From a virus, in IMG/VR virus record IMGVR_UViG_3300026484_000308, positions 1 through 64,000 of that record: a DNA stretch of 64,000 bases. The stretch is one strand, 5' to 3'. Under the pieces are notes generated by a model. The model searched no databases. It saw only the letters and a program-made list of their open reading frames with translations, and had not been told where the DNA came from. A program made the translations under genes and the position numbers. Of the stretch, positions 41,415 to 49,500 are shown piece by piece. Positions within the stretch are counted from its first letter, which is position 1; every line of letters begins with the position of its first letter.

Positions 41415-41969
41415 ATGAAACCAGAAACAAAACAAAAATTCTTAAATGAAAAAATAGGTTATGTTGATGTGTTATTCGATTCAGAGTCTAATAGATTAAT
41501 GAATCAAATAATTAAAGATCTTGGATTAAAGAAAGATTTTAATGATGATTTTCATTGTACTATTTCATATTCTAAAAAAGATTTTAATTTTATATTACCT
41601 GGTGAAAAGTTAGATAATATAAAAATTAAAGATAATAAAGTACATGTTGATATAAACGAAAATTGTACTATTAAAGGTTTTGGTAATTTTAAAACAAATG
41701 AAGGTTTAAATTTACATATTGAATTAGATTGTCCTTTTTGTAAATCTGAATTTAAAAGATGTGTTAAAGCCGGAGCAGTATATGATTATCCAGAATATAT
41801 ACCACATATTACTCTAATGTATAATTGTTCTTTACCAGGAGAAGACAAAGGTATACCGAAAGAGTATTTTAAAAATACTCTTAATAAGTACATTGGGAAA
41901 AAAATAAAGATAATTAAAGAACGTAAACAAAAACTTAATAAAAATTGGGTTAAAGAATCCAAAAAATAA
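41415..41969 (+). CDS. 2H phosphoesterase, Acb1-like (possible anti-CBASS)
   Basis: Two HxT motifs define the 2H fold: FHCTISYSKKD (His47, Thr49) and YIPHITLMYN (His131, Thr133). The stretch before the second motif, GAVYDYPEY, and the total length (184) resemble phage Acb1 proteins, of which T4 gp57B is an example. Acb1 enzymes cleave cyclic di- and trinucleotides and so blunt CBASS defence. 2H proteins can instead act on RNA 2',3'-cyclic phosphates or ligate RNA, so substrate is inferred. A cysteine trio (CPFCKSEFKRC) in the middle is unusual and may bind zinc. Confidence 0.7.
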   Translation: MKPETKQKFLNEKIGYVDVLFDSESNRLMNQIIKDLGLKKDFNDDFHCTISYSKKDFNFILPGEKLDNIKIKDNKVHVDINENCTIKGFGNFKTNEGLNLHIELDCPFCKSEFKRCVKAGAVYDYPEYIPHITLMYNCSLPGEDKGIPKEYFKNTLNKYIGKKIKIIKERKQKLNKNWVKESKK

Positions 41970-41978
41970 GGAATTGTT

Positions 41979-42239
41979 ATGACGTTAAAAATTAATAAAA
42001 AAGCTATTTTAGAGGAATTTGAATTAAATCCTTTTAAAGCTTATGCGAAATATAAAATTAAGAAAGAAATGGGCGATATGGATAATGGTACATATAAACC
42101 AGAAACTCTTCTAAAAGATACACGTGAACTTGCTCAGGATGATACCAGTGATATCACTGGTACTTGGGGAAATACTATAAATAATATACATAAACATAAC
42201 GCTGCTTTGGATGACGCTATGAAAATGTTAGATCATTAA
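41979..42239 (+). CDS. Hypothetical protein, 86 aa
   Basis: A small charged protein with helical ends and a Gly/Thr/Asp-rich middle. No family recognised. An AAGGAATT site precedes the ATG; it sits in the same operon as the 2H gene. Confidence 0.7.
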   Translation: MTLKINKKAILEEFELNPFKAYAKYKIKKEMGDMDNGTYKPETLLKDTRELAQDDTSDITGTWGNTINNIHKHNAALDDAMKMLDH

Positions 42240-42247
42240 GGAAAAAT

Positions 42248-42610
42248 ATGTTTTTAAAATTTCAAAATACTATTATTAATATTAATAATATTGGTTTTAT
42301 AAAAAAGAAAGATGATAAATACTTTTGTCAATATCGAAAAAAAGCTAGTATAAAAGAGATACAAATACATATGGCATTTGGCGATTTAAACGATAGTCAG
42401 TATTTTATGAAACATGATTTTTATAAATTAGATAATTATTTCATTAATCCTAATGCTATTAATTTTGTAAATGCAGAACCAGTAAAAGATTCAAAAGATG
42501 TAAATGTTCATTTTTCTTTTATGAACGGTTTAGAATTAGAATTTAAAATCGATCAGGGGCGATTTAATGTATGGGTTGATAATAGACTCAGAAATTCACG
42601 AAGTAGATAA
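42248..42610 (+). CDS. Hypothetical protein, 120 aa
   Basis: Probable beta-rich small protein (alternating strands such as IININNIGFIKKKDDKYFCQYRK). No family recognised. It ends the operon: a UUCG hairpin starts two bases after its stop. Confidence 0.7.
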   Translation: MFLKFQNTIININNIGFIKKKDDKYFCQYRKKASIKEIQIHMAFGDLNDSQYFMKHDFYKLDNYFINPNAINFVNAEPVKDSKDVNVHFSFMNGLELEFKIDQGRFNVWVDNRLRNSRSR

Positions 42611-42611
42611 A

Positions 42612-42635
42612 TGATAGTATCTTCGGATACTATCA
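42612..42635 (+). terminator. UUCG-loop hairpin after operon
   Basis: TGATAGTATC (42612-42621), TTCG, GATACTATCA (42626-42635) form a perfect 10-bp stem. The T-run is missing, so it may serve transcript stability as well as termination. Confidence 0.6.
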
Positions 42636-42664
42636 CTTCCTGTCGTTAAATTTTGGATATAAAT

Positions 42665-42704
42665 ACTTTAAAATAACGTATTCTAAGTATAGATATCTTA
42701 TAAA
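42665..42704 (+). promoter_or_regulatory. Candidate promoter with TATAGATATC box (site 3)
   Basis: ACTTTAAAATAA starts at 42665, TATAGATATC is at 42688-42697 and TATAAA at 42699-42704. Order and spacing match site 1 exactly. It would drive the 42871-45153 genes. Confidence 0.58.
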
Positions 42705-42709
42705 CAGAG

Positions 42710-42745
42710 AGATATAATTAACATGCAATTGTTAAATATCTTTTA
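42710..42745 (+). terminator. Leader hairpin with T-run after promoter site 3
   Basis: AGATAT (42710-42715) and TTAACA (42718-42723) pair with TGTTAA (42730-42735) and ATATCT (42736-42741), with two bulged A, followed by TTTT. Together with site 1 this gives two cases in which a hairpin and T-run lie some 20 bases after the promoter box. Confidence 0.5.
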
Positions 42746-42870
42746 TTAAATTTATAGTTTTCTATGGATTTGGTAAGGGATATCTATATTATTTCTAAGG
42801 TGCTCTTCGGAGTATTTATATGGCCTCAAAGGCAAAGGTTTTCATAGCCTAAATTCGAGAAGGAGAAATT
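42746..42870 (+). other. Non-coding leader with small stem-loops
   Basis: This stretch before the 42871 gene contains TGCTC-TTCG-GAGTA, then GCCT-CAA-AGGC, then AGG...CCT, with G+C above that of the surroundings. It may be a structured 5' leader. A frame of 27 codons from the ATG at 42764 exists, but it has no ribosome binding site. Confidence 0.4.
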
Positions 42871-43089
42871 ATGGAAGAGTTAAATAAATTTGAGAAAGCT
42901 TTAATAATGTTTTCAATATTTGAATTGTATACTATGTTAACATTAGATATGAGCATAACTGAGTTAAATATATTAACCATTGTTACAATATTGCCTATAC
43001 TAGGCCTATTAATATATAATATAATTGATTATATTATATTTGAGTATAATATTTATACTAAAAAAAGAGGAGCGCGTTATGGTATATAA
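42871..43089 (+). CDS. Two-helix membrane protein, 72 aa
   Basis: Hydrophobic segments at about residues 9-25 and 33-58 with a basic C-terminal tail (YTKKRGARYGI). Strong GAGAAGGAG site. Function unknown. It overlaps the next gene by 11 bases. Confidence 0.75.
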   Translation: MEELNKFEKALIMFSIFELYTMLTLDMSITELNILTIVTILPILGLLIYNIIDYIIFEYNIYTKKRGARYGI

Positions 43090-43237
43090 TACAAATACAA
43101 GAAGACTTTTCGAAATCTTCTTAAAGTTAAATCCGCGTGGATCGGTAAGTGAGTTTGCTCGTTGTCGAGCAGCTTTACAAGCAGAGTTAGATTTCCAGAT
43201 CACTTCTGGAAATCAACAATCATTGAATGCTCTTTAA
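43079..43237 (+). CDS. Small basic protein, 52 aa
   Basis: The frame is open upstream to 43025, but the ATG at 43079 sits behind AGAGGAG and gives a 52-residue soluble protein (MVYNTNTRRLFEIFLKLNPRG...). The alternative would add a spurious hydrophobic leader from the overlapping gene. Function unknown. A terminator follows. Confidence 0.68.
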   Translation: MVYNTNTRRLFEIFLKLNPRGSVSEFARCRAALQAELDFQITSGNQQSLNAL

Positions 43238-43252
43238 GAGCATCTTTATTTT
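43227..43252 (+). terminator. Rho-independent terminator
   Basis: ATGCTC (43227-43232), loop TTTAA, GAGCAT (43238-43243), then CTTTATTTT. It overlaps the stop of the 52-residue gene. Confidence 0.75.
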
Positions 43253-43277
43253 GTAATTAAATTTAAAAAGGATATAT

Positions 43278-43700
43278 ATGTTAGAGAGACAAATTCTAAT
43301 GGGAATAATATTATATAGTTTTCTATATACTATTCCCAAACAATTTCCTATTGGTAAAATGGGAAGAAAAAACATTATGAAAGCTTTAAAAAAGCAACTT
43401 AAGATTTACGATGTAAAGAAAGGTCATGATAAATATCTAAAGCTTATTAAACAGGCTGAGATAGTTATGAATAATACGAAAGTTGTTTTTTCTGGGGAAG
43501 AATTGGAAATGCTCAATCCGGGAGCGTTATTTGCAATTCTTGAAAAGAATTATCCTGAGTACTTAGAATTCTTTGATTTTAATCAATCTTGGATTGATAA
43601 TATAAAAGGGAACTATTTGAGTACTGGTAATAATACGTTTGTAAGTATTAAGTACACTAATAAATTAGTCCAGGAGATAGAAGATGCTAATCTCTTATAG
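43278..43700 (+). CDS. Hypothetical protein, 140 aa
   Basis: A helical protein with a mildly hydrophobic start (residues 5-20) and a charged body. No family recognised. It has a clear AAAAGGATATAT site and overlaps the following small gene by 17 bases. Confidence 0.72.
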   Translation: MLERQILMGIILYSFLYTIPKQFPIGKMGRKNIMKALKKQLKIYDVKKGHDKYLKLIKQAEIVMNNTKVVFSGEELEMLNPGALFAILEKNYPEYLEFFDFNQSWIDNIKGNYLSTGNNTFVSIKYTNKLVQEIEDANLL

Positions 43701-43899
43701 AAAAAACCCAGAATGGAATACATGCAATTTAATTCTTTCTGGAGATGAAAAACAGAATATAAAATATCATATATATAAGAAATTGGAAATCTTATATATT
43801 AATTATGATATTGATATAATAGATGTTTCTATTAATGGTATTGTAGGTGGAGATGTAGAACTAACTATATTCTTTCAATTAATAGCTCAAAGCAATTAA
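43684..43899 (+). CDS. Hypothetical protein, 71 aa
   Basis: A small probable alpha/beta protein (strands around TCNLILSG and VSINGIVGG, helix between). Function unknown. Its ribosome binding site (CAGGAG) lies within the end of the preceding gene. Confidence 0.7.
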   Translation: MLISYRKNPEWNTCNLILSGDEKQNIKYHIYKKLEILYINYDIDIIDVSINGIVGGDVELTIFFQLIAQSN

Positions 43900-43922
43900 A
43901 TAAATTAGCCAAAGGAGAAATT

Positions 43923-44336
43923 ATGGCAACGTTAGATAAAGAGAAACTAGAGTTTCTTAAATTAGCAAAAGGTTATAAAGCTGGAGAACCAGCGTTAGTG
44001 TCCTTTGATACATTAGTAGGGTTGATTGAAACTAAGGATAATGCCTTAGATAAGATTCAAGAACTAGAAGAAGAAAATCGTTTATTAAAAGTACGGTTAA
44101 AAGAAGCGCATGCCTCTAAATTAGCAGAACGAAAAGCTAATGCAGATAAAAAAGAAGATTATTTAAAAGAGCTAAAAAAATTGGAAAATCAAGTTGATAA
44201 AGCGAACCTAAGAGCGAGTACTTTTTTAGTTGCGGATGCTCACCGCAAAATAAAAGCTAAAAAAGAAAGAGAAAAACTAGAGAAAAGAAAAATCTTTTCA
44301 AAAACGGATCTTATGTTAGGAGCATATTATGAGTAA
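43923..44336 (+). CDS. Coiled-coil protein, 137 aa
   Basis: A long coiled coil spans about residues 40-125 (ALDKIQELEEENRLLKVRL and onward), rich in Lys, Glu, Ala and Leu. No family recognised. It is coupled to the next gene by an eight-base overlap. Confidence 0.75.
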   Translation: MATLDKEKLEFLKLAKGYKAGEPALVSFDTLVGLIETKDNALDKIQELEEENRLLKVRLKEAHASKLAERKANADKKEDYLKELKKLENQVDKANLRASTFLVADAHRKIKAKKEREKLEKRKIFSKTDLMLGAYYE

Positions 44337-44721
44337 AATTGAAAGAACATTAAAAGAAAAATCAGATAAGAGTGTTGTAATTGTTTGGCCTGCGTTAATT
44401 CTTCAAGAAGAAGAAATTCCAAAAGCCTTAAAATTGCTTCAAGAAATTGGAGCTAAAAAAATTAATTATTTGGGTATGGTAATTACTAACCCAGATATTG
44501 ATGATGATGGTAACGATATCCCAGAAACTGGAGGACGAACTGATCATTTTTTTGAAGTTCTAGACGCCGAAAGTGGATTTTGGGTCAATCGTTTAAGACT
44601 AGGCCTTAGATTGTTATCCGATGTTTTATGGTCGGTTAATGATTATGATAAAAATCCAATCTATCCTAATTGGATTAAGGAATACGTCCCAGATGAAGAT
44701 AATTGGGATATACAAAAATAA
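44329..44721 (+). CDS. Hypothetical protein, 130 aa
   Basis: A folded-looking alpha/beta protein (VVIVWPALILQEEEI, then KALKLLQEIGAKKINYLGMV) with several tryptophans near the end. No family recognised. Ribosome binding site TTAGGAG. Confidence 0.72.
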   Translation: MSKIERTLKEKSDKSVVIVWPALILQEEEIPKALKLLQEIGAKKINYLGMVITNPDIDDDGNDIPETGGRTDHFFEVLDAESGFWVNRLRLGLRLLSDVLWSVNDYDKNPIYPNWIKEYVPDEDNWDIQK

Positions 44722-44748
44722 AAATAAAAATAAAAAAAAGGATTCGTA

Positions 44749-45153
44749 ATGAATTTAGTTAAAAAAATATTAATGGCTTTAATTTTAGTAGTTGGTTTAA
44801 ATTCCGTATTATCCGCTAGACAAGAACTTGGTTTAAGATGTGAAGGAATTAATAATCCAAATGTAAAATATTATACTATTTTACTTGGGTGGATTGGGGA
44901 TAATTCTATAATTATTTCGGAAATTACTAGAGGGAATCATAGACATAACATATATTCCGATGATAATTATTTTCCACCATTATCAATTACAGCGATAGAT
45001 GTTGCAGCCGATATTGGTTATATTTTTCAAATTATGAATAATAATATAATCTTATATACAGTTTCTTCTTCGCCGGAAGATATCCAACGATACGAATGTA
45101 ATACTGTTCCTTTGATGACAATATCCAACGAATTAAATACAGACTTTAAATGA
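44749..45153 (+). CDS. Exported protein with signal peptide, 134 aa
   Basis: The N-terminus is a Sec signal: MNLVKK, hydrophobic core ILMALILVVGLNSV, and likely cleavage after SVLSA at residue 23. The mature protein has two cysteines (LRCEG and YECNT) that could pair in the periplasm, and looks beta-rich. Function unknown. It is the last rightward gene and is followed by a long hairpin with T-run. Confidence 0.75.
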   Translation: MNLVKKILMALILVVGLNSVLSARQELGLRCEGINNPNVKYYTILLGWIGDNSIIISEITRGNHRHNIYSDDNYFPPLSITAIDVAADIGYIFQIMNNNIILYTVSSSPEDIQRYECNTVPLMTISNELNTDFK

Positions 45154-45162
45154 CAAAAAAAT

Positions 45163-45212
45163 GAAATAATAGTATAGATAATACTATTATTTCTTCCGCA
45201 AAATTTTTTTTA
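45163..45212 (+). terminator. Terminator ending the rightward genes
   Basis: A perfect 13-bp stem (45163-45175 with 45181-45193, core GAAATAATAGTAT) with an AGATA loop is followed within a few bases by a run of T. It ends rightward transcription before the convergent leftward genes. Confidence 0.8.
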
Positions 45213-45228
45213 TTTTTTATTTAAAACA

Positions 45229-45330
45229 GGATAACTATTGATAGTTAACTATTGATACCACGTGGTATCAATAGTAAGTATAGTTATCTATATACGTTTG
45301 TCTCTTTAGTTAACTATTAATAGTTAACTA
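45229..45330. repeat. Palindrome cluster in the convergent spacer
   Basis: It contains an AACTATTGATAGTT unit near 45233, then a perfect 28-bp palindrome (45248-45275, centre CCACGTGG), and a perfect 24-bp palindrome (45307-45330) built on GTTAAC and ATTAAT. The 254-base spacer 45154-45407 has no gene that I can support. Confidence 0.7.
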
Positions 45331-45374
45331 AGTGTCGTATGTTAGTTATTTATAATTATTTTAACGACAGGAGA

Positions 45375-45398
45375 AGAATTCCGGAATTCCGGAATTCT
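45375..45398 (-). terminator. 24-bp GAATTCCGG palindrome after the leftward genes
   Basis: A perfect palindrome of 24 bases made from repeated GAATTCCG units lies ten bases downstream of the leftward GIY-YIG gene stop. It is a likely hairpin terminator for minus-strand transcription. Confidence 0.55.
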
Positions 45399-45407
45399 AA
45401 AAATTAT

Positions 45408-45920
45408 TTAATTTTCAATTTTATTAACTAATGGGCCCTTTCTACGGTACTTTGTTCCTATGGATTGGATAAGACCAACCTCATAATCTAAAAGTTCTTT
45501 AGCGTCATTAAAGACCTGATGGATAACGATCCAGTTCAATTGATATTCTTTCCAATCATGTGGAACTCCTATATCATTGTTCTTTTTCGCTCTTTCCATA
45601 TTTTTTTCTATTTCTTTAAATTTTTCAACTTTTAAAACATTATGTTCTTTATTTTTTAAGTAAGATTGTATATGTTGATTATGTCTATAACCAGCACCTC
45701 TAGAGGCTTTACCAACGTAAATAGGTTCATATGCACTACAATATGGTTTACCATCTGGAGCCTTAATATCAAAAGCTTTATTCAATTTTTTAAAAGGATC
45801 TAAATAAATATAAATATAAAATTGATATCTGTTATAATTGAAATTATCTATTTTTGGATAAATTTTATAAAGTTTTAATAAGTTCATATTATTACAAGTG
45901 CTTTTGATATTTTGGTTCAT
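45408..45920 (-). CDS. GIY-YIG nuclease-domain protein, 170 aa
   Basis: The GIY-YIG core is visible as YIYIYLD near residue 37 and YEPIYVGKASRGAGYRHNQH near residue 65. A glutamate helix (DYEVGLIQSIGTKYRR) and the terminal GPLVNK that often closes such domains follow. It may be a mobile homing-type nuclease or a phage DNA-processing enzyme. There is no separate DNA-binding domain, so free mobility is not certain. It is the last gene of the leftward unit, ending in the convergent spacer. Confidence 0.75.
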   Translation of the reverse strand: MNQNIKSTCNNMNLLKLYKIYPKIDNFNYNRYQFYIYIYLDPFKKLNKAFDIKAPDGKPYCSAYEPIYVGKASRGAGYRHNQHIQSYLKNKEHNVLKVEKFKEIEKNMERAKKNNDIGVPHDWKEYQLNWIVIHQVFNDAKELLDYEVGLIQSIGTKYRRKGPLVNKIEN

Positions 45921-45921
45921 C

Positions 45922-46290
45922 CTATACTCCTAATTTTTCAATTGTTTTTTCAGCTACAGTATCTATAAAAGAAATATCTTGAATTAAAGAATTTTGAATT
46001 TCTTTTTCAATTATTTTTTTATCTTCTGTCAATGAAGTTTTTAAAAGTTCTAATTCTAATTTTAATTTGCTATTTTCTTTATTTAAATTATCTATCAGTT
46101 CTTTTTCGTCTTTTATAAATTTTTTTAAATTATCTATTTCGTTTTGAATTTTTTTATCCAAAGTTTTTTGAAAATAATCAGAACTTTTTTCGTAGCTTTC
46201 AAAACGAGTATTTAATTCCTTTTTAAATGTTTTTATATTATTAGAAAAATAATTTTTTAATTCTTTAAATACTTCGCTATAATTTTCCAT
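45922..46290 (-). CDS. Coiled-coil protein, 122 aa
   Basis: Nearly all of the protein is a charged coiled coil (residues about 5-105), rich in Lys, Glu, Leu and Asn. It lies between the giant fibre-like protein genes and the GIY-YIG gene on the minus strand, so a virion or chaperone role is possible but unproven. AAGGA precedes its ATG. Confidence 0.72.
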   Translation of the reverse strand: MENYSEVFKELKNYFSNNIKTFKKELNTRFESYEKSSDYFQKTLDKKIQNEIDNLKKFIKDEKELIDNLNKENSKLKLELELLKTSLTEDKKIIEKEIQNSLIQDISFIDTVAEKTIEKLGV

Positions 46291-46300
46291 ATTTAAATCC

Positions 46301-46495
46301 TTACTCAGTTTTAGAAGCTTCTTGCTCCATCAATAATCTTAATTCTTCTTTAGTTTTTAGAAATTCTTTTTCAAGATCTATTCCACCAAAATCAATTACT
46401 TTGCCATCCGCTTCTACTACTTTAGTATCTGTATCGTACTTGATTACTTCCGCTTCCGGAAGTAATCTTTTAAATGTGTGCATTTTTATTCTCAT
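46301..46495 (-). CDS. Small hypothetical protein, 64 aa
   Basis: A small acidic protein of unknown function, with strands around EVIKYDTDTKVVEADGKVIDFGG and a helical end. It follows the 1428-residue fibre-like gene by nine bases, so it could be a fibre assembly partner. Ribosome binding site AAGGG. Confidence 0.68.
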   Translation of the reverse strand: MRIKMHTFKRLLPEAEVIKYDTDTKVVEADGKVIDFGGIDLEKEFLKTKEELRLLMEQEASKTE

Positions 46496-46504
46496 AATAT
46501 ACCC

Positions 46505-49500
46505 TTATTTTAATTTATAAAGTTGAGTTTTAATTAAGAATGTTATTTTATCTCGGATCAAACTTCTTAACATAATCCTAACTTCTTGTCTTTCTTTTAG
46601 AACTATTTGCCCAGATGTATTATTATAATCATCTTGAGTACAATCCATAAGATTAAACATATTTGTATCTTTTGATTTATAAATCTCATCATTATAAGTA
46701 CTTTTGGTTAAACTACCATAAGAATCAAAATCCCCTTGTGGAAGTACAAGTGCTTGACCAATGAATTCATCGACATCCGTATAATCAGTTCTCCAATTAT
46801 TAACATAATTTTCAGTACTAATATTAAAATTATATACACCTGCATCTAAAACAATACTTCTCATATTTTGCCAATCAGTATTCTTAACAGTAATGTACTG
46901 AGAACTTCTTAATGTATTCTTTTCCGTTCTTAATTCTGGTAAATTTGTACTAGAATTACTAGAAGTTTCCTGAATTGGTAATTCTACAGTTTCTATAAAA
47001 CCATTGCTATTAGTAAGACTTAATATATTACCGGAAATATCTAAAGCTTTACCATCTTCAGCTAATCCAACATAATCAGTTTTAAGAACTAAATCTGTAA
47101 TTGGTTTACCATTTAAAGTACTTGCGTTGGAAGCTTTTGAAACTATTTTTCTACCAGTTAATATATCGTTAAAATTATTTTCTAATTCTAATTCTTTATC
47201 AGTACTTCTTTTAATCTCGTCTTCTATTTTATTATCTAGTATTTTTTCAGCCGCTATAGCACGTTTTTCTTCTTTTTCTATTTTTTCTTTAATATCTGAA
47301 TCATCGTATTCAACAACATTTCCAGAAATTCCAGAATTAATTAAATTAGATAATTTAACATCTAATTCATTTAAATCAGAAGTTAATGTAACTATATTGT
47401 CAGTAAGAACATCAGTTCTTGAAATACTGTCTATTTTTAAAGCCGATGTACTAGCAGCATTTTCAGCAATTGCTTGTTCTAAATTAATATTTTTAGATTG
47501 AACATCTTCTAAAGTATCTTTAATAGTATTTAAATCGGAAAGTACTTGTGTTAAAGCTTCCGTTTTAGTTTCTAATGAACTTAAACGTTCTCTATTAGCA
47601 GTAATTAAATCACTAATATCTTTATTCTCGATATCTATAGAATTAATATAATCAATTACTTCGGCAAATGAATTAAGATCCATTGTACTACCATCAATAA
47701 TACTAGTTATCTGATCTTTTACTTTTATAACTTCTTCTTCTAATTCTAATTCTTTAGTAATAGCTCTTTCTTCTTCTTTAGTAATTAAAGAACGAACTTC
47801 TGAATCATTATAAGCTTCGGGAATTTCTAAATTAGATAATTGAGCAATTTGGGCACTTAAAGAATCTAATGAATTGTTTATAGCTTCAATATCTTCTACA
47901 ACTTGTTTTAATTTTTCTTTATTATTATTAGATAAAGTATTAATTACCGCAATTTCTTCATTATTATTTGTAGTTTCTTCAATGGTATCTGTTTTTAACC
48001 AGTTATCGAAATATTTTACTCTTCTATGAACATATGTAAAATCATTATTTAAATTATTTAAATAATCTTTTAATCCTTTTATTGAATCAGTTTTCTTAAC
48101 TTTTTCGTCAATATCTATATTTTCTAATTCAAATATTTTTTCATTAAGGCCTGTTATTTTTTCTTCAGCTTCTTTTAATTTTAGTAATACTGATTCAGTA
48201 TTTGTATCTAGAATTGTTTCAGTCGTACTTAACTTAGTTTCCGTTTGATTTAAACGTTCTTCTAAGGTTAAATGTTTTTTACCAAAATCATCAAATTTGA
48301 AATCATAATCTGCTTTTAGTTTCGCTTCAATTTCATTAATATTTTTAGTTTTTTCATTTAATAAATTGCTAAATTTAACATCCTTTAAATCCAAGGCACT
48401 TTTTAATTCTTCAATATTTTCAATAGTTTCACTATCCAATGATTTGTATTTTCTTTCAAATTTAACATCTAAGTCTTTAATATCATTTTTAGTTTTTTCT
48501 AATTTAACTCCATGATCAGTTAAAAGGTTTTCGAGTATTTGCTCAACGTTTTTTGATCTAGTAGTTTCATTTTCAACTTTAGTATCAATTCCAGAAATAC
48601 TTTCAATAATTTCTAAAATCTTTTCTATTAATTCTGCTTTAATTGATCCTTCTTCTCGAGAAGCTCTTGCAATTTCTAGAATTACTTTATTATCAACATC
48701 TTTAATAATAGCTTTTATTTCAGAAATAAGTGCTGGTAAGTGAGTATCTGAATCTAAGTTAATACTATTTACAAAATTTACTATTTCTGTAAAAGTTGTT
48801 TTATCTGCGGTACTTGCAGTAAGTATTGAATCGATACGTGATTTTTCAATTGTTAAATCAGTATTAATTTTATCAGTTTCTAAAATACATAATCTATGTT
48901 TTTCATTGATTTCTGTTTGAAGGCGTTGTTCCTCTAAAATAGCTCTAGTTGTTTCAGTTTCAATTTTTTTATTTAATTGAATTTCTTCTTCTTTCGCTCT
49001 TTTATTTTCATTGATAATATCTTCTCTAAGAGAATTTTCATTAGTTCTTGAAGTTAATAATTCTTGATCTAATTTAACACTTAGTATATCATTTTTAGTG
49101 ATACAATCTTCTTCTAAAACATCTATTTGATCCTGAAGATCATTTTCCACACCTTTAGCTCTAGAAATTTCTTGATCTACTCTAGAATTAATATAATTTT
49201 CTTCTTTTGTAGCTCTAATATTTTCTTGTGAAATTAAACTTCCAAGATATTCTTCTTTTACTTTTGCTCTATCGATTTCATTATCTAAATTATCCGAAAT
49301 TTTATTTTCTTCCGTCTTAGCTCTTTGAATTTCATTTTCTAAATCAATAGTAATTTCTTTTTCTCTTTTAGAAGCTCTAGCCGTTTCAATATTTACAGAA
49401 TTTTGAATAGTACTTTCAGAATCAGTAGCTCTAATTATTTCGTTTTCGATTCTATCATCTAATTTTAAATAATTTGCTTTATGTTTTGAATTACAATCAT

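Noticed and set aside
42764-42847. A 27-residue hydrophobic peptide (MDLVRDIYIISK...) in the leader
   Set aside because: No ribosome binding site, and it overlaps the stem-loops; not enough to call it a gene.
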